DNA of 64,000 nt from Eublepharis macularius (taxonomy: Eukaryota > Chordata > Lepidosauria > Squamata > Eublepharidae): the NCBI RefSeq assembly GCF_028583425.1, contig NC_072792.1, forward strand, positions 156,494,676-156,558,675, read 5' to 3'. Shown in pieces: positions 36,501 to 47,711 of the stretch; the stretch's first letter is position 1, and each line of letters opens with the position of its first letter. The translations under genes were made by a program, and so were the position numbers. Below the pieces are notes generated by a model, which made no database searches, was not told the DNA's origin, and saw only the letters and a list, made by a program, of their open reading frames with translations.

Positions 36501-39500
36501 AGTATGTCCTAAAGAAAAGTTGCAGAGTCACTTAACACAGATTATTGATGCCTTATCAATCCTGAGTATGCATTTTTTATTTATAAATTTAAAACACAAG
36601 TAGGTGGCTAGAATTTGATTTTTAAAAAAGCACACAGGGCTGGAGTCACCCACCCCAGCCAGTAATTCCGATCCATGAACTATTCCACCTTGGATTTGTG
36701 TGCATCCAGTATTCCCAAATGAGATAGAAATCGTATGTTCTTGCAGAATGTGAGAGCCAACTGTTGTGCTCCTGAATTGAAAGACTAAGAACCAGATATT
36801 TGAGAATGTAATATTTAACTGGAAATATGTTGTGGGGTTTTTTTTTCCCTGCTAGGTGAGGCAGGACACCCAGGAAAACCAGGCAAAGATGGTATAAATG
36901 GAGAAAGGGGAGAACCAGGTGAGAGCAAAAAGTGGCTTAATTGAAAATATAAATGAGCAAGGTGTGGGGGGGAGAGCTCTGAGAACGTGCAGGAGTCATC
37001 TCATTTCCCCCTTCCCCACTATTTCCTCTTCCTTTCCCTGAAAGCCCCATATGGCCTCTCCCTTTTTTGGGATTCCTTCTCTCCTGCCCACCCACGAGTC
37101 AACCTACCTTTGTCTGCCTCTTGCATTCATCTTTGCCTCATTCCCTGGTAGAGTTGCCATTCCCCTGGTGAGGGTGGCGGATCCCCTGCTCCCAGCCTCA
37201 TTTCCCCACCATCACACACCTGGCCAGTGGGGGGAAAGGCATAGGAACAGGCCTCCTGGGGCACATTCCCAGCATGGTGTTCTGGGAGTGATGACATCAT
37301 CACACAGGCCCCAGGAGTGCTCCCAGGCTTTGTGCTGAGCCTATTGGTCTCATTTGGGAGCCCAAATCAGCCCAGCGCAAAGCCTGAGAGCGCTTCCGGG
37401 GCACAAGGATGCCATTCCCGGAAGTGACGTAGTCGTGCTGTGCTGGGAGTGCGTGCATGCTGGGAAAAGTCTGCCAGAGTTGCATGGAGGCCACTGCCAG
37501 TCGGCCCAGCAGAGTTGTGCCGTTAGTGGATCTCTGGTGGTTGCTGCAGGGCCTGCCCCCAGCAAGTCCTCCTCCATCAGAATACATGACAGGGGAGGGG
37601 AAGGAGATCTTTTCCAGCTGTTTTGGCCTCACTGCTCACCCCCCAGAATACGTTGGCCAGCCTCCAGGTGGTAGCTGGAGATCTCCCAGGATTACAACGG
37701 AAAAAAAGATCAGTTCCTCTAGAGAAAATGGCTGCCTTGGAAAGTGGACCGTAGGGAGGTATACCCTGCTAAGATCCCTCCACTCCCCAAACCCTGCCCT
37801 CTCCAGGCTCCATTCCCCAGTTCTCCAGAATTTCCCAGTCTGGATCTGGCAACCCTACTCCACAGCTTTGCTTTTCAAAAACCAAGACTTGGAAGGCTGG
37901 AAAATATTGTTTTGGTTGCGTAGCAACCCCCCAAATTGTAAGGTGATCCCATCCCCCTGCCTTGCTGGCTTTTATTTTCCTGCTCTGCTTCATCGTCTTC
38001 TCCTGCTTACCCCACTCTAGCTCCTGCTTATTCCCTTCCACCAAATGTGGTTCCCCCTCCACTTGCCTCATCCATTTCTGCCCCCTCTGCTCCCTCTTCC
38101 CTCCCCAGTTCCTACTTCTCTCAGGCTTCTGCTTTCCCTGCCAGCTTCTGCTTACTACCGCCTAGCTTTTGCTTCTCACTGAGAGCCTCGCTACAAGTGA
38201 CATCTTTCACGTGAAAGGTCTTGCTCCCCATCTATGGTTAACAGCTCCAGGTTGGGAAGTACCTGGAGATTTTGTGGATGGAGCCTGGAGAGGGCAGGGT
38301 TTGGGGAAGAAGGGACCTCAGCAGACATTTTCTCTGGGGGAACTGATTTCTATGGTCAGGAGATCAGTTATAATTTCAGGTGATCTCCAGTCGAAGCCTT
38401 TTCAGGGACTGCAGGAAAGTGCATTCTTAGAAAAGGCACCAAAAAAACAGAAGCCAAACAGCCTGCTACCATTTTGAAATTGAGGACATGTGGAGTGAAG
38501 GGGAAAAGCTGGCAGTGTTTGGTGAGGGGGCTGTCCCTTTAAGGATGTATGGAAACAGCCACTATTACTGGTTGGTTGTCAAGGCAATCAATCTTGGGGG
38601 GGGGGCGTGGTCTTTGACTTTTGAGGCACAATTTAAAATCTCACCCATCTTGGTAAGATTGTGGGGCTTCTGCTGTCTGTCCAGGGCCAAGTCTTCAGAA
38701 GGAGATGCAGAAAATCTGCTTCTAAAGAAAGATGGCTAAGAACTAAGCTGAATGTTAATTTCATATTATGGTTTGCACTTTTGTCAACACAGAATCTTTG
38801 TTTTAAAAAAGCAGATGTGTTATCAAAACACACATGCACAACACAGCCAGTCCAATGATGTTTCATTGGGGCAATTTTCCATCATCCAAGTTAGCCCTAA
38901 AAGTACAAACTAGGTGGAGCGGCTCAAGGCTTGGAGAAGCCTCATCAGACTAAGCAGTAATTGCCAACCCCTTTTTGAGAAAAGTACCAAAACTTTATGA
39001 AAAACATTTCTTTAAGCTACGTGAAAAAACAAAAGCAAAACTGCATGCTTTTAACTCTCCCCAATGCATGCCTTTTATATTTCAAATATAAATTATAAAA
39101 ATATGAGTCTTCTCAACATTGCATTGACATTCTAGTACAAAATAAAGGGAATCTGTGTTCCCTTAATAATAAGAATAATATTTGATTTATATACCGCCCT
39201 TCAGGATGACTTAACACCCACTCAGAGTGGTTTACAAAGAATGCTATTATTATCCCCACAGCAAGAGTCACCCTGTGAGGTGGGTGGGGCTGAGAGAGCT
39301 CCAAGAAGCTGTGACTGACCCAAGGTCACCCAGTTGGCTTCAAATGGAGGAGTGGGGAATCAAACCCGGTTCTCCAGATTAGAGTCCCACACTCTTAACC
39401 ACTACACCAAACTGGCTCTCTCTTAAATTTCTTAGAATGGATATGCCATTTCTATACCAAATTCCAAAAATTTTCCAAAGCCCTGAAGCATGGTTAATGG

Positions 39501-42318
39501 CAGTGGCTTGGCTCTTGCATCTTCTGGATTTATGAGGAAGAGAAAATTGCTAATTAGGTAGCTGACTGACATATATAGCAGATTTCATGGACTGGGACAA
39601 TATTTAATTTGCAGTGAAGTCAAGGGAACTGTATGTGTCCCTGGCTTTATAACTTGTAACTGGTTTACTGGAATTAACAAAAGCATTCTTCATTTCAGTT
39701 TTTGTCTGTGGCAGAACTTTTTGCAGAGAAAAAGATTACAGAAGAGGGCTAATTGGGGAGTTGGGATATGAGCAGCCTGAATGATATTTCTCATTTATTT
39801 AAGAAATTTGCACTGGCATTAGCCTGTGATTTCTGTCTGTCCACTAATATAACGGTTCCTTTGCTCTGCTGATAAAATATTGTACCCACATTGGGGTGGT
39901 ATTTTTACACAACTTGAAATATATCAGTTTATATAGTATATGATTTTGTATTTGTATGACAATAGTCTTCAACCATTTTAAAGGTACTTTAAATCTGTAA
40001 TCTACTTTAAGAATAGGATGAGACAAGATATTAATGAAATAAATGCTAAATTAACCATGATATTAATCTTGTAGGAGAAAAAACCCTTTCTTTTACAGTA
40101 AGTTCTTTAACACCTGGGCTGTTTTCACACTGCTTACTGGCCATGGAACATCGCGCCGTTTAATATAAATTGTGCCAGGAACACGCTGTCGTTCCGGGAG
40201 CTCAGCGTGATGTTCCATGGCCGGTAAGCAGCGTGAAAATGGCCCTGGTGAATTGAAGATCTGAATGGCAATTCTGTATTCATTGATACGTACATATATT
40301 TCTTGGGTTTAAATAGAGCATAAACAAACACAACTGGATACAGAATTGTAGCCCCATTACTTTGCCCTGTGAAGAAGATAAGTTTTTAACCTTCTATAGA
40401 ATCAGATCAGGGAACCCAAAAGGCATTCCTTTGTAACAGATACATTGTATAAGTTGGGGATCTAGGAAGAGTCCATTGGGAGGGTGCGTGGGAATAAACA
40501 ATCTGGAAATATGGTTGTTGTGGATTTTCCGAGCTGTATAGCCGTGGTCTTGGCATTGTAGTTCCTGACATTTCACCAGCAGCTGTGGCTGGCATCTTCA
40601 GAGGTGTAGCACCAAAAGACAGAGATCTCTCAGTGTCACAGTATGGAGAAGATGTTGGCAGGTAATTTATATCTACTCAGGAAAGTGGGTTTGGGCTGAG
40701 TCATCCTGTAGGAGTTTCCCAGTTTCTACAGGATGACTCAGCCGAAACCCACTTTCCTGACTAGATATAAATTACCTGCCAACATCTTCTCCACACTGTG
40801 ACACTGAGAGATCTCTGTCTTTTGGTGCTACACCTCTGAAGATGCCAGCCACAACTGCTGATGAAACATCGGGAACTACAATGCCAAGACCACAGCTATA
40901 CAGCCTGGAAAATCCACAACAACCATCATTCTCCGGCCGTGAAAGCCTTCGACAATAAATCTGGAAATATTTCCCTTTGACCTGAATCTCCTATTCTAGG
41001 ATAGTGCAAGCTCTCAGAAGTTTGAACATCCTTACTGCATCTCCATCTCCCCCCTTTCCTTTAACAGTTGCTTACCAGCATTTTAAGGACATGCTCACTT
41101 CTGATTGGGCTTTTCTTTGAGTGGAGGTTTTTTTAAAAAAAGAAACATTATGAAATAATGCTTTTCTGCACAAGAAATCCCCTCACTATGCAGAAACTCC
41201 TGCCTAGTCTCTTTTGCTGGTTTGCACAGCCCCTTGGGAATCATATAATTCATATTGCCTTCTTTTGTCTGTGCCCACCTGACCAATGAGTTCCAGCAAG
41301 CTGTGGAGTATCTCTTCCTCCCTCTGCCCCCATCTCCGGGGCTCTAAAAAGCCCGAGCCTTTTCCCAATTGCTATCAGGACTGCATTTGCTCACTAACTA
41401 GTATAAGAAGAGCAAGGGTTCTTTTCTGTTAGATAACTTCTTACAATGCGTTACTAAATAACCCAGGAATTAAAAAAAATAGTTAATTGTTATTTTTTTC
41501 ATTTAGGAGCTGATGGCCGAGTTGAAGAGAAGGGGAACAAAGGAGACAAAGGGGAAAGAGGCTGGCCTGGGAAATTTGGACCCAAAGGGATTCCTGGACC
41601 TGTGGGTGATAAAGGTCAAAAGGGTGAGCTAGGGCTACAAGGACGGAAGGGGATAAAAGGTGATGTTGGCCCCATTGGCCCTGAAGGACTTAAAGGAGAA
41701 ATTGGAGCCCAAGGAGAAATAGGTCTGCAGGGTCCTATTGGATCCATGGGCCATACTGGTCCTAAAGGAGAAGTTGGAGGCCCAGGACCAAAAGGCAATA
41801 AAGGAATCCAAGGTGAAAAGGGCTGGAAAGGGGACAGAGGAGAGAAAGGGGACCTTGGTGGAATCCCAGTGATCCCAAGAAGTGCCTTCAGTGTCGGTCT
41901 CACTGTTGCCACCAAGCTCCCCCCTTGCAATATTCCCATTAGATTTGACAAAGTGATGTATAATGGCTTGAATCATTATAACACAGCCACTGGGAAATTC
42001 ACCTGTGTGGTCGCCGGTGTCTATTATTTCACCTACCACATCACAGTTTATTCAAGGAATGTTAGAGTTGCTCTGATTAAAAATGGGATCAAGGTGCTCC
42101 ACACAGTAGACAGATACCAGGGGGCTGAAGACCAGGCCTCAGGAGGAACCATCTTGGAGCTCCAGCCAGGTGATCAGGTGTGGTTGCAGGCCCATGGAGG
42201 CGAGACTTACAATGGGTTGTATGCAGACCCAGATGATGACACAACCTTCAGTGGCTTCCTTTTGTTTAGTACTGCTTCTACGGAGATGCCAGAACCTATT
42301 CCACTCATAAGAACATGA
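33354..42318 (+). CDS. C1QTNF9: C1QTNF9 (CTRP9), complete coding region in three exons
   Basis: Family knowledge: CTRP9 is a secreted adiponectin-like hormone of fat and heart; its C1q heads form trimers and larger complexes and signal through AMPK and Akt. Seen: exons 33354-33519, 36856-36918 and 41507-42318 join in phase to 346 codons plus TGA. Residues 1-15 ([15 protein letters not shown]) form a signal peptide. A conserved cysteine (NSC) precedes the collagen-like stalk of Gly-X-Y repeats with many Gly-x-Lys-Gly-Asp/Glu units, residues about 27-195. The C1q head covers about 201-338 ([48 protein letters not shown]). The protein is about 13 residues longer than human CTRP9 (333), mainly by the tail [15 protein letters not shown]. 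No frame break. The C1q sequence matches CTRP9 better than adiponectin. Confidence 0.95.
34286..34371. repeat. AGTGCAATCCTAA short hairpin repeat, best copy
   Basis: An 86 bp palindrome from agtgcaatcctaagcatag to ttaggattgcact, with a centre near cattggtttcaattgg. Worn copies occur at about 3405, 4557, 17520, 29355, 57280 and 61195. It looks like a very small MITE. Confidence 0.7.
35280..36050 (-). mobile_element. CR1/L2-like LINE 3' fragment
   Basis: Minus-strand frame at 35674-35994 reads [20 protein letters not shown], then [14 protein letters not shown] and [20 protein letters not shown]: the C-terminal block shared with the element at 29725-31157. A 3' part rich in A (about 35380-35480) and a taaat-like tail follow. 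Confidence 0.75.
36856..36918 (+). CDS. C1QTNF9: C1QTNF9 second coding exon: collagen-like repeats
   Basis: A 63 bp exon (acceptor ccctgctag, donor GAACCAG|gtgaga). It codes for [21 protein letters not shown]: seven Gly-X-Y triplets with split glycine codons at both ends. Too short for ORF finding, but phase and repeat leave little doubt. Confidence 0.92.
37147..37855 (+). repeat. Dispersed repeat ending in ggcaaccctac
   Basis: The 3' part (ggtggtagctggagatctcc, gaaaatggctgccttggaaa, ccctccactccccaaaccct, ggatctggcaaccctac) recurs inverted at 38240-38415 and directly at 42685-42895. The 5' part (ccattcccctggtgagggtg) may be its body. No protein-coding signal. Class unknown. Confidence 0.6.
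38240..38415 (-). repeat. Dispersed repeat, partial inverted copy
   Basis: Reverse orientation of the block seen at 37670-37855: gttgggaagtacctggagat, gcagggtttggggaagaagg, ctgatttctatggtcagg. Confidence 0.6.
39162..39418 (-). mobile_element. tRNA-derived Sauria-like SINE
   Basis: Antisense copy: 3' end atttgatttatataccgccc, body cctgtgaggtgggtggggct, box B ggggaatcaaacccgg, box A ctcttaaccactacaccaaa. Nearly full length. Confidence 0.8.
40116..40245. mobile_element. Short MITE with 40 bp inverted repeats
   Basis: Left arm gggctgttttcacactgctt then actggccatggaacatcg; right arm is its inverse (gatgttccatggccggtaag, cagcgtgaaaatggccc). Total 130 bp, no coding capacity. A related arm occurs at about 16999 (cattttcacacgtcttacc). 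Confidence 0.7.
40564..40604 (-). ncRNA. Hammerhead-like block, left arm
   Basis: Minus strand: CCU, CUGAAGA, U, stem GCCAGC/GCUGGU, GAAA, then UGUC and AGG. Stem I CCU/AGG and stem II are kept; the stem III palindrome ACGU is changed to AUGU. Confidence 0.35.
40833..40873 (+). ncRNA. Hammerhead-like block, right arm (worn)
   Basis: CCU, CUGAAGA (40836-40842), stem GCCAGC with a partly spoiled partner GCUGAU, GAAA (40863-40866), CAUC. Core present but pairing reduced, so probably inactive. Confidence 0.3.
41507..42318 (+). CDS. C1QTNF9: C1QTNF9 last exon: collagen stalk, C1q domain, stop
   Basis: The acceptor is ttcatttag. It starts [20 protein letters not shown], continues with Gly-X-Y to about 41870, then the C1q/TNF-like jelly-roll. 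TGA at 42316-42318. The extra tail after FLLFS is coded in the same open frame without a frame change. Confidence 0.96.
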
Positions 42319-42668
42319 GGTTATGCAACAACGTAATGTCAATTTCATATGCACTTTCCTGTTGTTTAATTGTCATTAGTGGGAACATCAAGATTAGTAT
42401 GGAAACAAACTCCACAACAACATATTCACAAATCTCTGCCAATCACAGATGGTGTGCTGCTAAACAATTCCTGTTTGTGTTATTCCCAGCATTTGCTTTA
42501 CTATTTTTCATGCATAAAATTGAAACAGAAACCAGCTAGCCCATCATTTTTTATGCAAACTTCTGTTTGTAGTATCTCATGTAATCCTTTGTAAGCATTG
42601 TCTAACACAAGGACGAGGATTTTTTCTCACCCTGGGATACTTGGAATAAAAAGAAAGAAACGAGCAGA
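42319..42668 (+). other. C1QTNF9: C1QTNF9 3' UTR
   Basis: Unique sequence after the stop up to an AATAAA at 42645-42650 (ggaataaaaag), the only good poly(A) signal before the next repeat at about 42685. Confidence 0.7.
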
Positions 42669-42684
42669 CTAATTGAGCACACCT

Positions 42685-42895
42685 AGGCCAATACCAACTT
42701 CTGGGGGTGATGGTGGAATTCTCTTGAAGTTATGACTGATCTCCAGACTACAGAGAAAAGTTTCCCTGGAGGAAATGGCAGCTTGGACAGTGCCTCCATG
42801 GCCACAGAGCTCCCTCCCCTCTCCATACTCTGCCCTCCCCAGGCACCACTCCAATGTCCAGGAATTTCTCAAGCTAGAATTGACAGCTTTAAGAA
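42685..42895 (+). repeat. Dispersed repeat, partial copy after C1QTNF9
   Basis: actgatctccagactacaga, ggaggaaatggcagcttgga, ctccctcccctctccatact correspond in order to the copy at 37670-37855. It starts right behind the C1QTNF9 poly(A) signal. Confidence 0.6.
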
Positions 42896-43240
42896 CAGCC
42901 TTTGAATCTGGGCATGGATTCAAGCACAAAATCTACTTTTGTATATCCAAGAGCAATTATGATTGCAAAAGTTTGTTTTCTTTTTGCTAGAGGTCACAAC
43001 AGGACCTAGGTTCATCCTATCTTCCCCCTTTGATTTGAATCTAAAAGCTGGTGAGGTTATCTTATTGTTAGGTTGTCCATTCTGGACAGGAAAAACAGTA
43101 GTGGCCATGGAGATCTTTCTATAGGCCTCACACAAAGGGTGGAAAGTTAAGAATGGCTTGAGAAGCTAGTGGTGATTTTCAAATCAGTCATTAATTATTC
43201 ATCTTGACAGCAGCATTTGGCCAAGGCCTAACACACTTAT

Positions 43241-43490
43241 AACATCAACAACATTCGATTTATATACTGCCCTTCAGGACAACTTAATGCCACACTCTGA
43301 GCTGTTTACAAATTGTGTTACTATTATTCTCACGACAATCACTCTGTGAGGTGGGTGGAGCTGAGAGAGCTTTAAGAGAGCTGTGACTGACCCAAGGTCA
43401 CCCAACTGGCTTCAAGCAGAAGAGTGGGGAAATCAAATCTGGTTCTCCAGATTAAAGTCCTGCTGCTCTTAACCACTACACCAAACTGGC
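43241..43490 (-). mobile_element. tRNA-derived Sauria-like SINE
   Basis: Antisense copy with 3' end acattcgatttatatactgc, body ctgtgaggtgggtggagctg, and box A complement ctcttaaccactacaccaaa. Near full length. Confidence 0.8.
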
Positions 43491-45724
43491 AAACTTGTTG
43501 GAACATGGTGCCTGCGTCTCTTAAAGTCTGATCTTAAACATCTTTACTTGTAAGCATTGAGTTCAATAGACTTACTTTGTAATAAGGGTGCTTAGATTTA
43601 TATCCCTAGTCTACATTATTATTGCCAGGAAGCATAATGGTAAATTCTTTGTACTATTAATTCTCTTGCGGTAGTAGAAGATGTTGCTGCAGCTTTGCTG
43701 CCTCATCTGGTTACTTGTTAGGTTCTGTTGCTCATGCCCTCCCCTGCCTGCTGTGGAATAAGATACAAAACTCACTTGATTTAGCAGGTGTGGGATAAGC
43801 GTGGATGACAGAGCCCAGCCATTAGTTAGTAGGAAAAAGAAGAAAGGTAAAGATAGCTTTCCGTATTGCCAATTGGCAATAGCAGTCCTGGGTGTAGAAA
43901 ATGAGACTCAAGTTCTGTGCAGAAAGTTAATTGCAAGAACTCTTGGTTATATGGCAATTATAGGTACACAGTAAACATATCCTGATGACTGGGATTGTGA
44001 GGACCACTCTCTGAGTGCTTCTATATCTTTAAGAGTTGACAAGGAAACATTTTATTATTAATAGACTGCTGTAATGATAGCAGAAACAGCACTGGATGGA
44101 ATTTTGCCTACAGTATATCTTTTAATGGTGCAGCTCTCAGAGGCTATCACAGTTGTGTATTCAGGTATCTCCATGCTCAGTTCCTGAGAAATCAAGCATA
44201 CAAAGGCTTTCAGGGGTCCATGTCAATATAAAATTAATTGGGATTTTTGTTGCTCCTTCCAACATCTGGGATGAAATCATCATCCAGATTTTATGAATTT
44301 GGCACAGTAAAACAGAACAGGATTTAAAATAAAAGGCCATGTGGTTTCATTCATGTTGGAAAATGTTAACAGGTGCAAAACCAAGTATAGATTAACTGTA
44401 CGCTGGAAGGAAGAAACAGGTGCAAAACAAAACTTTCAGTTGAAATATTATCTTCCAACTCATACAGTGAAGGCTGTTCATTTTATTTTTAATGTGACAT
44501 TTTTAATATTTATGATTCTACGAGACTTAAACTATGGGGGAAAAGTGTTCATTAATAAATTATTTTTCCAGTTGTTTTCTGATTGACATACAATAAAACA
44601 GCATTCAAATATTGGTAAGGGAGGGAGCAAAGGAAGCATCGCATATTATGATGCATTCTCATTCATTTTCTAATTTGCATTAATGGTATTATGTAAAAAA
44701 ATCAACATGGTCTAATGTTCTAATGCAACATGCTAATGTTCTAAGATACTGAAAATCTGCTGCAGAAGATTAAAACTGATGAGTGAGCTTCTCTAATGGA
44801 GACACGGGAGAGGCAGGTAAAGGCAAAGCAAGATTAATTTATTTAGTAGACTGATGCACCTCGATAGCACAATCGTATTGTGCTTAAGAGTGCACCAGCT
44901 ACTGGAACATGAAAACAGCTCAAGTTTGTTTTTTTCTAAAATAGATGCTTTTATTATTACATTCAGCCTTTTCCTTCTGTACTTCATTATACGGTATAAA
45001 ACATTTAAATACTGAGAAGTAAAATTTCCATGGGAAAGTGCATTGAAAACAACTAGCAATTTAAAAGGATTTTTGAATAAGATAAAATTATAGGTTTCTG
45101 GACCAATGTAGATTGGTGCCAGGTATGTGTGCCAACTATTGGGGTGCACTGAATATTTCATAATACACTCACACACCTCTATTCAAGTTAATATAACTGT
45201 GCATAGGGTGATGAAAGAGTGTAATGTTTTGCTCAGCATTTCTCTTAACACCGGTATGTGGGTCACTTAATGAAATGGATTGATAGCAGAATTATGAGAC
45301 AAAAGAATTTTTTTTTTCATGCAATATGTAATTGACTCATGGAATTCACTCCCACAGAATGTGGTTATGGCATCTGACTTTAAAAGGGAATTAGAACCAA
45401 TTAATGGGGTATTGCCATGTTGAAGGAGATATGTTACTCTGAATGACAGTTGCAATAGGGCAGATGGGGAGAATATTTCCTTCATGTTTTTACTGTGGGC
45501 TTCCTGGCCACTGTAGTAAAGAGAGGGCAGAACCCCTCCCACCTTAGGCTGGAGAAAGTTAGGTGGCTCTTTCCTTGGAGAAAGGCTTTCAACTTTTGTT
45601 GGTAGAGTGGTAGGTTACAGGTCAGGGTATTGAAACAGACAAATCTTGTGTCTCATATTTCTTGAGACAGTAGAACAAAACACATGCTGGGGATTCAGTT
45701 TCTGATGTTAAACATCCGTAAATG

Positions 45725-46669
45725 CAGTGCTTTTTTCCTTAAAAAATGTTTAGGGGTACTCTCAGTTTGACTCAAGAAAATCAGCATTTTATAGTTCAAA
45801 TCGGGAAAAATAAATGCAGTCAATGGACAAAATTACCAAGAACATGCTCACTCTTCACGTGGTCAACAGAAGATGGGGCCGTGTGTCCACTCTCCAAGTG
45901 GTCTACAGCAGATGCTGTATCACACAACACTGTTGTCGCATCTTTTGTTTTTACAGAGTCATTATTCACTTTACACTTCTTTGCTGGCTGTGATGATGTA
46001 AAATAGTAATTTTACTACTCATATTGAAATACTGCCACTCAATGAGGTTATAGGCCAAACTTTCATCAGTAAAACACCAGACCACTTCACAGATTAAACA
46101 CTCGCTTCCATTGGAGACTCAGGAAACACCATGAAAGGAAATGACATCAGAAGACAGTTGGTGATGAGAATTATGGGTATTGCTAACCAAGCCCCTCTAA
46201 AGTGACATGTGCGCACAATCAAAGAGTTTCGGTACAGACAAACTCTTTGCACTCTTTGCGCAAAACGTACACAAATTGGTCTCCGCCATCGGGGGGTAGC
46301 AACAAGACGGACCAATCACCGTACTAGATTCCAACTACCAGAGCTCCAAGTGGCTTAGAGAAGACTTGTTTGTATTTGTCTGCACCCTAACGATCACCGA
46401 TTATGCCAGCAATCTCAGTGGCATGTTCGATGCTCAAAGACGTTCCATTTTTTGTAAGACGAACAGCGCTCCTAGTGAGTTTAAATATAACTAAACATCT
46501 TTGTTGCCAACACATGCTACATAAAACTTAACAAATCACATAAATATCCATAATACGTTTGGAGTTGGTTTAGCGGGAATTCCAACATTAAATTTACTTT
46601 TGTCCTGTTAGATTCACAAAATGTTTAGGGGTATGCATACCCCTACGTACCCCCAGAAAAAAAGCACTG
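45725..46669. mobile_element. hAT-like DNA transposon, non-autonomous
   Basis: 945 bp with inverted ends CAGTGCTTTTTT (left) and AAAAAAAGCACTG (right) and a shared subterminal atgtttaggggta. Flanks are cgtaaatg (45717-45724) and cttaaatg (46670-46677), 7 of 8 identical, fitting the 8 bp duplication of hAT. The inside has only short frames (the longest on the minus strand, 46094-46315, 73 codons) with no recognised transposase motif. Confidence 0.7.
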
Positions 46670-47104
46670 CTTAAATGTATGTATGGAATGAAATGTAATT
46701 TGCTTGTTTACTTTGGAGTGGTGAGAGGGAACCATTTGATATATATTAAAAATATGATTGTAATCCCAGTAAACTCTGTGGAGCTTCTTATTTCTGATTA
46801 AACTGGGCTGCAATGCAGCTCTCCCTTTTGACAGTTTAAGTAACAGAACAAAGTGCTTAAGAGTTCTGAAACCATGTGGGAGAACTGAAATACCATTTTA
46901 TTCTTTCCCTAAATCAGACCCTCCTCCTGTTAGGTAAAATTCAGAACACAAAAACTGCATTATACCCTTTATTAAGACCAACCAAGATAATGTAAGTAAC
47001 AACAGAATTTTAGTCTTCCGAAGCATTATATGGTCTTTGCTCTGGATCAATACGGGTATCTATATCCTCTGTCCCTTTTGAGAGTAAACTTGGTAAAGAG
47101 AGAG

Positions 47105-47285
47105 TTTCAGGTAGGTGGCCGTGTTTATATACAGTAGAACAGCAGGATTTCTGCAGGCTTTTCAGTGTATAAGCTTTCGAGTGTCAAATCTCTCTTCAGA
47201 TATCCGAAGAAGGGAGCTTTGACTCTAGAAAGCTCACACGCTGAGAATCCTGTTAGTCTCTAAGGTGCTACTGGACTCAGATCCC
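47105..47285. mobile_element. Hairpin retro-repeat, GCTACTGGACTC family, head-to-head pair
   Basis: Left arm (minus) and right arm (plus) meet at about 47200. Left outer end gtagaacagcagg, right outer end ggtgctactggactcagatc. No clear target duplication found. It lies about 400 bp upstream of the MIPEP start. Confidence 0.65.
47167..47203 (-). ncRNA. Hammerhead-like block, left arm
   Basis: Minus strand: CUGAAGA (plus 47193-47199), stem II GAG/CUC with loop AUUUGACA, GAAA, AGCU palindrome, U, AUAC. Here stem II starts directly after the core, with no extra base. The stem I partner upstream is AUAU, three of four pairs. Confidence 0.4.
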
Positions 47286-47399
47286 AGTACAGACAGATGC
47301 TCTTTACTTTCCTACTGTGGAGAGATATTTTGTTTTGATCTTCAGCATAAAGGACCTTTTAAAAAACATATGCCCGTCCCTGCAATTGCTAATTCCTCA

Positions 47400-47711
47400 T
47401 AATTGCGGGTAGACGAGGCCTAATTATACGAGCCCTTCTAAGCGTCACAAGAACGACGACCAAACGCTCTCCTCACGGAAGAGCCGGCTTGGCAGCCATA
47501 ATTAATGGAGGCGGCGTGGAGGGGCTGGGAAACGCGAGCGGCCTCAGCCGAGGCTCCTCCTCACGCCGGGCCGCGCCGAAGTTCACAGCCTGAACCCGGA
47601 ACAAGCGAGGCGGCGTCAGGCGAGCTGCCTGCCCTTGCTGGTCGGGCGGGTTTCCCCGCTGTGTGGGCTGTTCTGGAGCAGGGCTAAAGCGCCGCCGCCG
47701 CCGCCACCACC
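47400..47711 (+). promoter_or_regulatory. MIPEP: MIPEP CpG-island promoter and 5' UTR
   Basis: A sharp rise in GC and CpG from about 47440 to 47900 around the first exon, without a TATA box: typical of a housekeeping promoter for a mitochondrial enzyme. A (GCC)n run at about 47691-47705 precedes the start codon. The transcription start cannot be placed exactly. Confidence 0.65.

Larger units (their letters stand above)
33520..36855 (+). other. C1QTNF9 intron 1
   Basis: Contains the complete AGTGCAATCC hairpin repeat (34286-34371) and a CR1/L2-like fragment (35280-36050, minus). No additional exon seen. Confidence 0.5.
40513..40957. mobile_element. Hairpin retro-repeat, second family (CCGTGAAAGCCTTCGAC), head-to-head pair
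   Basis: A 445 bp inverted repeat with arms of about 200 bp around 40710-40735. Both arms run outward from a shared start, through ctgtgacactgagagatctc and a hammerhead-like block, to aactacaatgccaagaccac; only the right arm reaches the family end ccgtgaaagccttcgacaat. Exact 13 bp duplication aatctggaaatat at 40500-40512 and 40958-40970. Confidence 0.8.
36919..41506 (+). other. C1QTNF9 intron 2
   Basis: Repeat-filled: a composite repeat (37147-37855) and an inverted relative (38240-38415), a SINE (39162-39418, minus), a MITE (40116-40245) and a hairpin retro-repeat (40513-40957). A G-run lies at 38597-38606. No extra exon seen. Confidence 0.5.
42669..45716 (+). other. C1QTNF9-MIPEP intergenic region, first part
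   Basis: Beyond the listed repeats, no gene, RNA gene or conserved element is seen. Confidence 0.45.

Noticed and set aside
40513-40957. A DNA transposon with long inverted repeats
   Set aside because: The two arms are not equal at their outer ends and the duplication is 13 bp, unlike the fixed lengths of DNA transposons.
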